Below, in pieces: positions 35,488 to 46,479 of a DNA stretch of 64,000 nucleotides. Made by a program: the position numbers and the translations under genes. Source of the DNA: Sphingomonas sp. 7/4-4. GTDB taxonomy: Bacteria > Pseudomonadota > Alphaproteobacteria > Sphingomonadales > Sphingomonadaceae. Below the pieces are notes generated by a model that worked only from the letters and a program-made list of their open reading frames with translations, did no database searches and had not been told where the DNA came from. Positions within the stretch are counted from its first letter, which is position 1. Each line of letters starts with the position of its first letter. The DNA is taken from the NCBI RefSeq assembly GCF_027941955.1, contig NZ_CP115960.1, forward strand, positions 248,001-312,000, read 5' to 3'.

Positions 35488-36832
35488 TTTCACCCAGCGT
35501 GACCAGGGCCGTCACGCTCGACGCGGCGGCGAGGGCGGCGCCGACCAATGCGCCGCCGTGGAAGGCCGCGATCAACGCGGGTCCGGCGCTGGCGATTACC
35601 GCACCAGCTATCGCGATGGCGATCAGCCCGCCGGTGCGCGCGATCGCGCTGTTGAAGCCGGAAGCGGTACCGCCATGGGTATCGTCGACCGAGGCGAGTA
35701 CCGCGGTGGTGAGCGGCGCGGCGACGCTCGACATGCCGATCGCGATGACGAGGCAGCCGGGGAAGACCGAGGTCCAATAGGATGCGTCCTCGTTCACCAG
35801 CACGAGCAATGCGAAGCCGATCGCGACGATCAACGCGCCGATGGTGAGCGGCCAGCGCGGCCCGACCTTCGCAGTCACGCTTCCCATTACCCGCGACGCC
35901 AGACCCATGCCGAGGGGCATCGGCAGCAGCGCGAGCCCGGCTTGCAACGCAGTGTAGCCCGCCGCCTCGATCAGCACGAAGGGGAGTAATAGCAATACCC
36001 CGCCCAGCGCGCCGTAAAGCAGGAAGGTGAGCACGGTGAGCCCCGCGAAGGCGCGCGAGCCGAACATCGCGAATGGCATCATCGCGCGGGCGCCGCGGTG
36101 ATGCTCGATCCACAGGAACAGCCCCGTGGCGAGCAGTCCGACGGCGAGGCCGATCGCGACGGTGGTGTCGAACCCTTGCCCGCTCGACCAGAGTGTGAGC
36201 GCCCAGGTGAGCGCCCCCAGCGCGATCGTGGCGGCGAAGGCACCGGGCAAATCGAGCGGGAGTTCACCCTCGGCGCTTTCCTCGACGTAGCGCAGCGCGA
36301 TCAGGATCGCGGCGGCGGCCACCGGCACGTTGACGTAAAAGATCGCGCGCCAGCCGATCGCGTCGACCAGCCAGCCGCCGAGCGGCGGACCGACCGCGCC
36401 GGCGATGGCGCCGACTCCGGCCCAGGTGCCGATTGCCTTGCCGCGCGCTTCACCGGTGAAGGAATGGCCGAGCGTCGCGAGGCTGTTGGGGAGCAGGATC
36501 GCCGCGCCGATGCCCTGCAGTGCGCGCGCGGCGAGGAGGAGGGTGAGATCCGCCGCCAGCGCGCAGGCGATCGATGCGACCGTGAAGATCGCGATGCCGA
36601 TGACGAGCAGCTTGCGGCGCCCGAAATGATCGCCCGCCGCACCGCCGATCAGCAGCAGTGCGGATAGCGGCAGCAGATAGGCGTTGATCGTCCATTGCAG
36701 CTCGGCAGGCGTCGCATGGAGGTCCGCCCCGATCGCCGGCAGCGCGACATTGGTGACCGATCCGTCGATAAAGGCGAGGCTCGACGCGAGGATGCACGCG
36801 ACGAGGATGAGCCTGGGATGGGCGGCCTGCAT
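35459..36832 (-). CDS. MFS transporter, DHA2/EmrB-QacA type drug exporter
   Basis: 457 residues, about 14 predicted membrane helices. Motif ASSLAFIDGSVTNVALPAIG in helix 1 (motif D1) and GDHFGRRKLL between helices 2 and 3 (motif A); WAGVGAIAGAVGPPLGGWLV is antiporter motif C. Proton-driven export of unknown compounds. The 3' ends of this gene and tpiA overlap by 29 bases (convergent). Confidence 0.92.
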   Translation of the reverse strand: MQAAHPRLILVACILASSLAFIDGSVTNVALPAIGADLHATPAELQWTINAYLLPLSALLLIGGAAGDHFGRRKLLVIGIAIFTVASIACALAADLTLLLAARALQGIGAAILLPNSLATLGHSFTGEARGKAIGTWAGVGAIAGAVGPPLGGWLVDAIGWRAIFYVNVPVAAAAILIALRYVEESAEGELPLDLPGAFAATIALGALTWALTLWSSGQGFDTTVAIGLAVGLLATGLFLWIEHHRGARAMMPFAMFGSRAFAGLTVLTFLLYGALGGVLLLLPFVLIEAAGYTALQAGLALLPMPLGMGLASRVMGSVTAKVGPRWPLTIGALIVAIGFALLVLVNEDASYWTSVFPGCLVIAIGMSSVAAPLTTAVLASVDDTHGGTASGFNSAIARTGGLIAIAIAGAVIASAGPALIAAFHGGALVGAALAAASSVTALVTLGEIRKAKPQPR

Positions 36833-36928
36833 GCGACCGGCGATAGCAGAGGCGCGGGGCGACGGGGAGGGGCTTGGAGTCGGAGGCGCAACGACCTAGG
36901 CTCGCGCCGACCAACACGGAGCCGTGCG

Positions 36929-37968
36929 ATGATCGTTCGTTTGCTCGTCCTGCTTGCGATATTGGCGGCGGCGCTGCCCGCCGCGGCGGGGACGATCGAG
37001 CATCATCGCATCGACGCGGCGAGCCTGCGCGGCAATCCTGCCGGCGTGGAGAGCGTGCGCGGCGTGACGGTCTATCTGCCGGACGGCTATGCCGCGGGCA
37101 CGCGGCGGCTCCCGGTCCTCTATTATCTGTCGAGCTTTTCGAGGACGACCGGGCACCGTGGACCGCCAACGGCGCCGAAGCCCTGTTCGATCGCGCAATC
37201 GCCGGGCGCGTGATCGGCGATGTGATCGTCGTCACTGCCGACTTCACCACCCCGGCGGGCGGAAGCTGGTACGTCAACTCGGCGGCTACGGGCAATTGGG
37301 ACGACTTCATGGTGCGCGAGCTCGTCCCGTGGGTCGATGCACGCTATCGCACGCTCGCGCGGCCCGAATCGCGCGGCGTCGCCGGCGACCGGATGGGCGG
37401 GCACGGCGCGATCCGCTTCGGGATGCGGCATCCGGAGATCTTCGGGGCCGTCTATGCACTTCATCCGATCGGGACCGGCCCGGGGCTGCAGACGATGTTC
37501 TCGCGCCCGGACTGGGCACGGCTGGGCAGCGCGAGATCGATGGATGATCTGCGCGGCGACGGCTTTTCGCTGATCTTCACGTCGATCTTCCAGGCGCATC
37601 TTCCCGATCCCGCGCGGCCCTTGCGGTTCGCGCCGCCGGCCAGCCTCGTCGGCGGGCGCCTGGTGGTCGATCCCGCCCGCACCGAGCAGCTCAATGCGAG
37701 CTTCTTCCTCGAGCGCCAGGTCGGCCGCTATGCCGACAATCTCAAGCGGCTGCGCGGCTTCATGTTCGACTGGGCGCGCGGCGACACCAATGCCGATCAC
37801 ATCGTGTCCAACCAGGCGTTCACGCGCGTGCTCGACTCGTTCGGCGTGCCGTATGAGGCCGAGGAGTATCGCGGCGGCTGGGGCGAGCGGCATTGGGGCG
37901 CCGACGGACGGATCTACACCGAGATGCTGCCCTTCTTCGCGCGAACGCTGGATTTCAGGGAGCCGTAA
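36929..37968 (+). CDS. Esterase-D-like alpha/beta hydrolase lacking the catalytic Ser, apparent frameshift
   Basis: About 346 residues. Signal peptide MIVRLLVLLAILAAALPAAA. Fold of the esterase-D/antigen-85 type (YLPDGYAAGTRRLPVLYYLS, PAGGSWYVNSAATGNWDDF, LVPWVDARYRTL). The nucleophile elbow, usually GHSMGG, reads AGDRMGGHGAIRFGM: Ser is Arg. The remainder of the elbow is intact, so this looks like a pseudoenzyme or a divergent enzyme. One missing T in the T4 run at 37136-37139 joins LPVLYYLSSF to EDDRAPWTANGAEALFDRA. Divergent from the MFS gene. Substrate unknown. Confidence 0.8.
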
Positions 37969-37973
37969 GCGGC

Positions 37974-39367
37974 TCAGCCGCCGTAGCGGTCCTTCAGCAC
38001 CTTCCAGGTCGCGCGCAGGCTGACTGCCTCCGCGCCCTTGGGGCGGCCGGGCTTGGCCGAACCGTTCCAGCAGAAGATGTCGAAATGTGCCCATTGCGCC
38101 TTTTCGGGCGCGAATTCCTTGAGGAACAAGGCCGCGGTGATCGCGCCGCCGAAGGGCCCTCGGCCGCATTGACCAGATCGGCGACGTCGGACTTCAGCAG
38201 ATCCTTGTACGGATCGTAGAGCGGCATGCGCCATATCGGATCCGCCTCGGCTTCGGCGGCGGCGAGCAGTTCCGAGGCGAGCGTGTCGTCATTGGCGAAC
38301 AGGGCCTGCAGATCCGCGCCGAGCGCAACGCGGGCGGCGCCGGTCAAGGTCGCGAAATCGAAGACGAGCTCGGGGTTGCTCTCGGCGGCCTTGGTGAGCG
38401 CGTCGCCGAGGATCAGCCGGCCCTCGGCATCGGTATTGCTGTTCTCGACGCTCAATCCCTTGCGCGAGATCATCACGTCGCCGGGGCGGGTCGCCTCGCC
38501 GTTGATCGAGTTCTCGACCGCGGGGACGAGCATGTGGAGGCGCACCGGCAGGCGGTTCTGCATCACCAGCTCGGCGAGCGCGAGCGCGTGCGCGGCGCCG
38601 CCCATGTCCTTCTTCATCAGCCGCATGCCGGCGGCAGACTTGATGTCGAGCCCGCCGGTGTCGAAGCACACGCCCTTGCCGATGATCGCGATGCGCGGAT
38701 GCTCGGGATTGCCCCATTCGAGCTCGATCAGCCGCGGTTCGCGGCCCTCGCCGGCGGCCTTGCCGACCGCCCAGAGCATGCCATAGCCCTTCTCGACTTC
38801 CTTGCCCTTCACGACGGTGAGGGTGGCGCCATAGTCCTTCGCCAGATCGGCGGCGGCGGCTTCGAGATCGGCGGGCCCCATGTCATTGGCGCCGGTGTTG
38901 ATCCGGTCGCGCAGCTTGAAGGTGACGCCGGCGAGGCGGAGGGCCTCTTCCATCTTCGCGGGATCGCCGGTGAGCAGCACGCGCGGGCCCTGGGCCTTGT
39001 CGTCCTTCTTCCGGTAGCGGTCGAATTTGTACTGGGCGGTGAGCCAGCCATAGAGCGCCTTGCCGGGCTCGCGGCCGTCGACGCGATAGGTGCCCTCGGG
39101 GAGTGTCTCGGCGAGCTTGGCGAGGCACCAGGGAGTGAGGCGCTCGACATTGGCGACCACGGTCACCACTGACCAATCCTCGGGTCCGTCGCCGGGGAGG
39201 ATCGCGCTCGAATAGCCGGTGGGGGCGAGCTTCTGCGCCTGCGCGGCGGTGCGGTGGCGCGGCGGCTGGGCGGCAAGCCATGCGTCAAAGCCCTTGGCGT
39301 CGATCAGGTGGATATTGCGAGCGGGCTGGCCGCGGTCGGGCTGAACAAGCGTCGAGAGATCAGGCAT
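37974..39367 (-). CDS. M17 leucyl aminopeptidase family peptidase, apparent frameshift
   Basis: About 464 residues. Two-zinc cytosolic aminopeptidase: IGKGVCFDTGGLDIKSAAGM (Lys and Asp ligands), the signature NTDAEGRLILGDAL (Asp, Glu ligands, catalytic Arg), LVFDFATLTGAARVALG. One missing base in GGGCCC at 38154-38159 separates DLVNAAEG from PFGGAITAALFLKEF; the repaired C-terminus ends WKVLKDRYGG at 37974. Converges with the esterase-like gene, five bases apart. Confidence 0.92.
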
Positions 39368-39522
39368 GGCAGTGATCTAGGGGCGCAAGGCCGCTGCGCC
39401 TAGCCCCCGAAGTTCAAGATGAATTTTTGTTCATTTTCGGAACCGTTACGGCTTCGGCTGGTTAGCCAAACGCCTCGACGCTCCGGCCTCAAGAGGAGCG
39501 CCCCGTTCACGGGAGACTGCGT

Positions 39523-41963
39523 GTGACCGATGCTCGTGGCACTGCCGACGATCAGCCCGCGGTACAGAGCGAACCTCCTGCCAGCAGACGGCGCTGGGGG
39601 AGTTGGCTGTCGATAATCGCGGGCGTGCTGCTTGCGCTGATCGGGCTGGTTCTGGCGGTCGGTGGGGCGTGGCTCGCAGTGCTCGGCGGATCGCTTTATT
39701 ACCTGCTGACCGGCGTGGCGATGATCGCGGCGGGCGTGCTGTTGGTGCGTGGGCGGATACTGGGCGGATGGGTCTATCTCGCGATCGTATTGCTCAGCGC
39801 GCTCTGGGCGTGGTGGGAAGTCGGCGCCAATGCCTGGGCGCAGGTGCCGCGGGTGATCGCGCCGGTGGTGCTGCTGCTCGCGGTGATCGCGGCGATGGCG
39901 ACGTTGAGCCGGCGGCAGGACCGCTGGCGGTTGGCGCTGATCGGCGTGGTCGCGGCGCTGGTGCTCACCACGGTCGATTTCTGGGTGGCGGCGGCGAACC
40001 AGCCCAACCCGGTGCTGGCGGCTTTGCCCGCGGCGGGCACGCGCGGGATGGGCGATCCCTCGGGCCAGCAGGTCGGCGCCGACTGGCCGGCTTATGGCGG
40101 CACGACCAGCGCGCGGCGCTATTCGCCGCTCACTCAGATCAACGCGGAGAATGTCGGCAAGCTCCGGCGCGTCTGGACGATCCACACCGGCGATCTCCCG
40201 TCCTCACCGCAGATCCGCAACACTTACGGCGCCGAGAATACGCCACTGAAGGTGGGCGACAGCCTGTATCTGTGCACGCCCAAGAACATCATGATCGCGC
40301 TCGATCCGGCGACGGGCAAGGAGCGCTGGCGCTATGATCCGAAGGTGCCGGACAATGCGATCCCGTATACCGCGGCATGCCGCGGAGTGGTGCATTATGC
40401 GGTGCCGGGAATGGCGGCGGACCAGCCTTGTGCGACGCGGATCATCGAGGGGACGCTCGACGCCCGGCTGATCGCGGTCGATGCGCGCTCGGGGCGGCTC
40501 TGCGCCGATTTCGGGATCAATGGGCAGGTCGACGCCAAGGTTGGAATGGGCAAGGTCCCCGACGGGTTCGTCTCGATCAACTCGCCACCGACTCTGGTGC
40601 GCGGAGTGCTGGTGACCGGGCACCAGGTGCTCGACGGGCAGGACCGCTGGGCGCCCTCCGGCGTGATCCAGGGGTTCGACGCGCGGACCGGACAATTGCG
40701 CTGGGCGTGGGACATGATGCACCCGGAGTGGAGCGGCGCACCGCCGCAGGGGCAGGAATGGGCACGCGGCACGCCGAACATGTGGACTATGGCGAGTGGC
40801 GACGAGCAACTGGGCCTCGTCTATCTGCCGATGGGGAATGCGGCGGCGGACTATTATTCGTCGCTGCGCCGCCCGCAGGAGAACGAATTCGCCACGTCGC
40901 TGGTCGCGCTCGACGTGACCACCGGCAAGCCGCGCTGGCGCTTCCAGGCGGTGCGCGAGGACGTGTGGGACTATGATTTCGGCGCGCAGGCGACCCTGGT
41001 CGATTACAAGGGCGCGCCGGCTTTGGTGCTGCCGTCCAAGCAGGGCGACATCTATGTGCTCGACCGTCGCACTGGGCAGCCGCTGACGCCGGTCGGCGAG
41101 ATGCGGGTGCCCGGCGGCGGCGTCGAGCCCGAGCAGCGCGCGGCGACGCAGCCAGTGTCGCTGTGGCATACGCTGCGCAAACCCGACCTGACCGAGCGCG
41201 ACATGTGGGGCATGTCGCCGATCGACCAGATGATCTGCCGGATCCAGTTCCGCCGGGCGAGCTACAAGGGGTTCTTCACGCCGCCGGAAAGCGACCGGCA
41301 TTCGATCGAATATCCCGGCTATAATGGCGGAACCGATTGGGGCGGGATCGCCGTCGACCCGGCGCGCGGGGTGATCGTCGCCAATTACAACGACATGCCC
41401 AATTACGTCCGGCTCGTCCCGCGTGCCGAGGCCGACAAACTGGGCTGGGCGCCGCGCGATCAGGCACGGGGCGAGATCGGCGGTGCCGAAGGCGCGGGCG
41501 ATCCGCAGGCCAACACGCCCTATGCGATCAACGTCAACGCCGGCTGGCGGCTGCCCTTCACCGGCATGCTGTGCAAACAGCCCCCTTATGGCGGGATCCG
41601 CGCGATCGACATGGCCACGGGCAAGACGATCTGGGACCGCGCGTTCGGCGAGGCGCGGACCAATGGGCCGTTCGGCATCCCTCGATGCTGCCGATCACGA
41701 TCGGTACGCCCAACAATGGCGGTGCGGTGGTGACTGCGAGCGGCCTCGTCTTCATCGCGGCGGCGACCGACAATCTCATCCGCGCGATCGACCTCAACAC
41801 CGGCAAGACGGTGTGGAAGGACGTGCTGCCGGGCGGCGGGCAGGCGACGCCGATGACCTATGAGATGAACGGCAAGCAGTATCTCGTCCTCTATGCCGGC
41901 GGGCACCATTTCATGGAGACGCCGGTGAGCGATGAGGTCGTCGCCTATGCGCTGCCGTCCTGA
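39523..41963 (+). CDS. gcd: Membrane-bound PQQ-dependent glucose/quinate dehydrogenase, apparent frameshift
   Basis: About 813 residues. N-terminal domain with five membrane helices (about 26-150), then an eight-bladed PQQ propeller in the periplasm (DWPAYGGTTSARRYSPLTQI, TPLKVGDSLYLCTPKN, RWAWDMMHPEWSG, VREDVWDYDFGAQ). Oxidises aldoses or cyclic polyols to acids and passes electrons to ubiquinone. One missing C in CCC at 41679-41681 joins NGPFGIP to SMLPITIGTPNNGGAVVTAS, then GGGQATPMTYEMNGKQY to the end. GTG 39523 follows GGGAGACTGC. No PQQ synthesis genes are in view. Glucose versus quinate cannot be settled. Confidence 0.92.
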
Positions 41964-42023
41964 GGTCCGGGGTCCGGACTCGATTGCAAGCCTATGGTCG
42001 CGAGGTTTGGCGCCGCGGGCGCG

Positions 42024-42221
42024 CATCTTGCGAACCCAAAGGTCACACCAGGGTCACACTGCCGAGCATGTTCCAGTGCGGCGTGGCCATGCGGAAAAAT
42101 CTCGAAGGTTCAGCCCTACGCGATTGGTGTTCCGGCCGGGATCGACACTGTCAAAGAGCGAGGGCCGAGGCCCGAGCGTCGATCTCAGCAGGCGAAATCC
42201 TACATTTCAAGCGGTTTGTCA
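42024..42221. repeat. Dispersed intergenic element, copy B
   Basis: Shares ordered blocks with 6529-6771: CCCAAAGGTCACACCAGGGTCACACTG, a GGATCGAC..CAAAGAGCG block and GCGAAATCCTACATTTCAAG. It follows the gcd stop and ends at the stop of the LysR gene. Non-coding; divergent outside the blocks. Confidence 0.65.
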
Positions 42222-43118
42222 GGCCGCAGGGTGCGCCTTCACATAGTCGATGAAGGCGCGCAGCGGCGCGGGGACGAGACGGCGGCCGGGATAATATAGG
42301 AAGGGGCCGGGGAAGCTTTCCCACCAATCCTCGAGCACCGGGACGAGCGCGCCGCTATGGAAATAAGGGCGCAACAGGCCCTCGAACGAAGTGACGATCC
42401 CCGCGCCGGCAACCGCAGTGTCGATCAAAAGGTCGAACGCGGTGCTGAGGCTGACCACCAGCGGACCGTTGGGATCGACGCGAACCGTCTCGCCGTCGCG
42501 GACGAATTCCCAGGCATGGAGGCTGCGATTGGCGAAGCGACCGCGCAGGCAGGCATGGTCGAGCAGGTCACGGGGATGCTCGGGCGTGCCGCGGCGCGCG
42601 AGATAATCGGGTGATGCGCCGGCCGCGAAACGCTGGACCCGCGGCCCGATCGGCACTGCGATCATGTCCTGTTCGAGCCGTTCGTCATAGCGCACGCCGG
42701 CATCGCAGCCCGAGGCGAGCAGATCGACGAAATTGTCTTCGGCGATGATCTCGAGCTGGATCTCGGGATAAGCGGCGAGGAAGCCGGGCAAGATCGCGGG
42801 GAGCACCAGCCGCGCGGCGATCACCGGCACGTTGAGCTTGAGCGTGCCGGCAGGCCGATCGCGGAAGAGATTGATGACGTCGAGCGCCGCCGCGACTTCG
42901 CCGAGCGCGGGGCCGAGCCGCTCGATCAGGCGGGCACCCGCTTCGGTGGGCGCGACGCTGCGCGTGGTACGATTGAGCAGGCGGACGCCCAGTCTGGTTT
43001 CCAGCCGGCGCACCGCGCCGCTGAGCCCCGATGCGCTGGCGCCGCTGATGCGCGCCGCGTCGCGAAATCCCTTCGCGCGAGCCACGGCGAGGAAGGCTTC
43101 GAGGTCGCCAAGATCCAT
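42219..43118 (-). CDS. LysR-family transcriptional regulator
   Basis: 299 residues. N-terminal winged HTH (LEAFLAVARAKGFRDAARIS, SLS-like GASASGLSGAVRRLETRLGV, LLNRTTRSVAPTEAG) and a C-terminal PBP2-like effector domain. Divergent from the adjacent aldo/keto reductase with about 100 bases between, the usual layout for a LysR regulator and its target. Likely controls that gene and itself. The inducer is not predictable. Confidence 0.92.
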   Translation of the reverse strand: MDLGDLEAFLAVARAKGFRDAARISGASASGLSGAVRRLETRLGVRLLNRTTRSVAPTEAGARLIERLGPALGEVAAALDVINLFRDRPAGTLKLNVPVIAARLVLPAILPGFLAAYPEIQLEIIAEDNFVDLLASGCDAGVRYDERLEQDMIAVPIGPRVQRFAAGASPDYLARRGTPEHPRDLLDHACLRGRFANRSLHAWEFVRDGETVRVDPNGPLVVSLSTAFDLLIDTAVAGAGIVTSFEGLLRPYFHSGALVPVLEDWWESFPGPFLYYPGRRLVPAPLRAFIDYVKAHPAA

Positions 43119-43215
43119 TGTGCGAAATTCCGTACAGCCTGTGCCGATTGTGCCGGATTATCGCGTGACGACGCAAGACCTAGATAAGCGGGGTCTCGAT
43201 ACAGGAGTGCAGACG

Positions 43216-44079
43216 ATGACCGCCTATCCGACGACATACCAACTGGGCGACCGCAGCGTGAACCGCGTCGGCTATGGCGCGATGCAGCTTGCCGGGCCCG
43301 GCGTGTTCGGCCCGCCCAGGGATCGCGATCAGGCAATCGCGGTTCTGCGCGAAGCGGTGGCTTCGGGCGTCAATCACATCGACACCTGCGACTATTACGG
43401 CCCGCACATCACCAACCAGATCCTTCGTGAGGCGCTGCATCCGTATCCGGACGACCTCGTCCTGGTGACCAAGGTCGGCGCCAAACGGGACGAAAATGGC
43501 GGGTGGCTGCCGGCGTTCAGCCCTGACGAAATCGAGGCGGCGGTGCACGACAATCTTCGCAATCTCGGGCTCGAGGTGATCGACGCGGTCAACCTTCGTG
43601 TGATGGGCGATGGCGGCCATGGGCTCAGCGAAGGCACGATCGCGCCGCAGTTCGAGCGGCTGGCGAAGCTGCGCGAGCAGGGGCTGATCCGCCACCTCGG
43701 GATCAGCAACGCCACTGCCACCCAGATCGAAGAGGCGCGAACCATCGCGCCCGTGGTCTGCGTGCAGAACCATTATAATCTCGCGCACCGCGACGACGAC
43801 GCGCTGATCGATACGCTGGCGGAGGCGGGGATCGCCTATGTGCCCTTCTTTCCGCTCGGCGGCTTCTCGCCGCTCCAGTCGAGCGCGCTCGACACGGTGG
43901 CGCAGCAGCTCGGAGCGACGCCGATGCAGGTTGCGCTTGCCTGGCTGCTTCAGCGGGCGCCGAACATCCTGCTGATCCCGGGCACGTCCTCGCTGGGGCA
44001 CCTGCGCGAGAATCTGGCTGTGCGGGAGCTGCGGCTGCCGGAGGACGCCGTGGCGGTGCTCGACGGCATCGCGGGCTAG
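43216..44079 (+). CDS. Aldo/keto reductase
   Basis: 287 residues. TIM-barrel NADPH oxidoreductase: catalytic Asp/Tyr in HIDTCDYYGPH, Lys in LVTKVGAKRDE. The usual catalytic His is Arg or absent (AVNLRVMGDG), as in the YdbC-like subgroup. NADP-binding IPGTSSLGHLRENLA. ATG 43216 follows AGGAGTGCAGACG. Divergent from a LysR gene that probably regulates it. Substrate unknown, likely small aldehydes. Confidence 0.9.
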   Translation: MTAYPTTYQLGDRSVNRVGYGAMQLAGPGVFGPPRDRDQAIAVLREAVASGVNHIDTCDYYGPHITNQILREALHPYPDDLVLVTKVGAKRDENGGWLPAFSPDEIEAAVHDNLRNLGLEVIDAVNLRVMGDGGHGLSEGTIAPQFERLAKLREQGLIRHLGISNATATQIEEARTIAPVVCVQNHYNLAHRDDDALIDTLAEAGIAYVPFFPLGGFSPLQSSALDTVAQQLGATPMQVALAWLLQRAPNILLIPGTSSLGHLRENLAVRELRLPEDAVAVLDGIAG

Positions 44080-44988
44080 CGGGCGACCGGCTTCACCTTG
44101 GGCGCGCACATCGCCAGCGCGCGATCGATGATGTGGACGAGGCGGCGGCGGCCCTCGGCGAGACCGTCGGCATCGTCGCCGCGATCGAGGGTCTCGAAGT
44201 TGAGATAATCGAGATCGTGGAGCACGGCGTAATTGGAGAGCGATCGGTCGCTTTCCACGACGCGCTCCTGGACGACGTTGAAGTCGGCGGCGATCATCGC
44301 GTCGCGGCAGAAGGCGGCGGCGGGGCTGTCGCTGGTGCGGAAAGTGGCGAAGGCGACGGTGTCGTCGTCGTCCCACGGCCAGGCGCGGCCGAGCGAGGGG
44401 CTGGGGCGCAGCATATCGTCGCAATAGCGGATCGAGATCACGCCGCTGCCGGATGGATCGGACTTGTTGCAGCGCGATCTCGCCGGTGTCGAAGCCGCGC
44501 GCATTGGTGTGGAGCGCGATGATCGGCATGCCCGGCTTCAGATCGGCGAGGATGCGGCGGGCATAGCCGGGCAAAGCGGTGTCGAAATTGCGGTTGGGAT
44601 CGATCGGGCGGCCATAATCGACCGCGCGGTTCATCCGGGCGCCGTCGTCGGCGATGCCGGCATCGACTGCGATCAGCGTGCCGCCATATTTGCGCACCGC
44701 CTCCAGCCCCGCCTCGAACCCGGCATTTTCGTTGTCATGCGGCACCAACCAGAGCGGCCCGCTGCGATGGCGCGCGTTTTCGATGCGCCAGAGCCGCCAC
44801 GCCGCACGTTCCTCGCGGAACTCGATGCGGCTGACATCGAGGCCTTTCCACTCGGCGGGATCGCGGTGGCGGGCGAAATCGTCGTCCTGCACGGTCAGCG
44901 GATCGACGCTGGTCACTTGCGTCAGGGAATCGCTCGGGCTGGCGAGGCTCAGCCAGGCAGCGCCCGAGAAGAGCGTGGCACGGATCAA
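44076..44988 (-). CDS. Exported M14 carboxypeptidase-like protein, apparent frameshift
   Basis: About 304 residues. Signal-like N-terminus (ATLFSGAAWLSLASP). A zinc-carboxypeptidase-like set is suggested: PHDNENAGF (H..E), DPNRNFD (substrate Asn-Arg) and IIALHTNARGFD (third ligand His). The family match is weak and tentative. The frame changes near 44465-44480 between TGEIALQQ and CNKSDPSGSG. Here the shift is opposite to all others in the window (one extra or two missing bases). Later part VISIRYCDDMLRPSPSLG and VVESDRSLSNYAVLHDLDYL. The TTG start at 44988 overlaps the stop of the serine hydrolase gene (TTGA). Function unknown. Confidence 0.55.
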
Positions 44989-46376
44989 CGCGGCTGGACC
45001 AGGAACTGCTCGAATTTGCCCTGCGCGCCCGGCTCGGCATAGGTGATCGCGACCAGCCGCTTGTCGTTATAGACGATCTCGTAGTTGCGGTTGACGAACC
45101 CGCCGCGCAGCCGCGGCTTGCCGAGCGGCGTGAAGCGCACCGGATCGCCGAGCGGGGCGAGGCTGTCGTGATAATCGGCGGTCGCCTGCGGGGTGAAATA
45201 GTAATTGGCGTCTTCGGTGAGCAGTGCGCGGTCGAGCTTGCCGGTGCGCAACTGATCGAACAGGGTCCGGGCGAGCGCGTCGCGCTGCTGATCGAGACTG
45301 GCTGCGGGCTGTGGCGACGTGACCGGGAAGAAGAGATTGGTGATGTCGGCGGTGATATCGCCCGGCGCGCCGCCGAAATCGGCGTTGACCAGGGCGACCA
45401 CCGCGAAACGCTTCTCGGGCAGGACGAAATTTTCCGAGAGGAAGCCGACGGCCTCGCCGCCATGCTCGACCACCGGAGTCCCTTCGCGCGCGCCGAGCGA
45501 TACGCCGAGGCCGTAATGCGTGGGGCTGCCGTCGGCGAGCTTCACTTCGCTCTCCTGCGCCGCCCAGTCTTCCGGCGAGAGGATCTTCCGGTCGATCCGG
45601 GCGATGTCCCATTTGGCGAGATCGCTGGCCGACATGGCCAGCTCGCCCGCTGCCCAGAGCCAGCCGTGCGCGGCGGGTCTGGCTGGTCGAACGGGACCGA
45701 GCGCAAAGCGGTGCGTGCCCTGCGGGAAGCCCTTTCCGACGGCATAGTCCTGGTCCATCGCCTGCATGCCGAGCGGCTTGAGGATCTTCTTCTGGAGATA
45801 GTCGAGCAGCTTCATGCCCGAAGCCTTCTCGATGATCATGCCGGCGACGACATAGCCGGTGTTCGAATATTGCCAGGCGGTGCCGGGCTCGAAATCGAGC
45901 GGCTTCTTCGCCCAGCGATCGAGGATCTGCTGCGGCGTAACCGGCTTTTCCATCGCCGCGAAATCATAGTCCTGCGGCCAGTAATCCTGGATGCCCGCCG
46001 TGTGGCTGAGCAGCTGGCGGACGCTGATCCGGTCGGCGCCAGTGATGTCCGGCACCCATTTCGCAACCTTGTCGTCGAGGCTGAGCTTGCCTTCGTCCTC
46101 GAGCAGCAGGAGCGCGGCGGCAGTGAACTGCTTGGAGACCGAGGCGATCTGGTATTTGGCGTCGGCGTTGGCCTTCATGCCCGGGCCCTGATCACCATAA
46201 GCCCTGGTGAAGACGATCCGGCCGTCGCGGACGATCGCGACCGAGGCGGAGGGCACGCCCGACGATTTCAATGCGTCGGAGACGATCGTGTCGACCCTGG
46301 CGGTTTCGGCAGGCGTGAGCTGCTGGGCGGCAGCCGGGGTGGCGACGATCAGGGCGGCGAGCAGGGTGCGGAACAT
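44985..46376 (-). CDS. Exported serine hydrolase, beta-lactamase/DD-peptidase fold
   Basis: 463 residues. Signal peptide MFRTLLAALIVATPAAAQ. Catalytic motifs: S-x-x-K in IASVSKQFTAAAL, Y-x-N in WQYSNTGYVVAG, and HGG in VEHGGEAVGF. Class C/esterase EstB-like group; may be a peptidase, esterase or D-amino-acid peptide hydrolase, not necessarily an antibiotic-resistance enzyme. A C-terminal extension of about 120 residues (TPQATADYHDSLAPLG) resembles a lipocalin-like add-on. Overlaps the downstream M14-like gene. Confidence 0.9.
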   Translation of the reverse strand: MFRTLLAALIVATPAAAQQLTPAETARVDTIVSDALKSSGVPSASVAIVRDGRIVFTRAYGDQGPGMKANADAKYQIASVSKQFTAAALLLLEDEGKLSLDDKVAKWVPDITGADRISVRQLLSHTAGIQDYWPQDYDFAAMEKPVTPQQILDRWAKKPLDFEPGTAWQYSNTGYVVAGMIIEKASGMKLLDYLQKKILKPLGMQAMDQDYAVGKGFPQGTHRFALGPVRPARPAAHGWLWAAGELAMSASDLAKWDIARIDRKILSPEDWAAQESEVKLADGSPTHYGLGVSLGAREGTPVVEHGGEAVGFLSENFVLPEKRFAVVALVNADFGGAPGDITADITNLFFPVTSPQPAASLDQQRDALARTLFDQLRTGKLDRALLTEDANYYFTPQATADYHDSLAPLGDPVRFTPLGKPRLRGGFVNRNYEIVYNDKRLVAITYAEPGAQGKFEQFLVQPR

Positions 46377-46479
46377 CGGGCCTCCGGAATAGATGGCTCG
46401 AGCTTAGGCCAGCCTTTCCGCGGCGTCATCCCGGTCGCTCTTTCGATGAGGAACGGCCGCCTTGCCCGAAGGGCATGGC

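Noticed and set aside
44985-46376. Antibiotic-resistance beta-lactamase
   Set aside because: S-x-x-K and Y-x-N fit the broad serine-hydrolase fold; sequence and long C-terminal extension do not identify it as a true lactamase.
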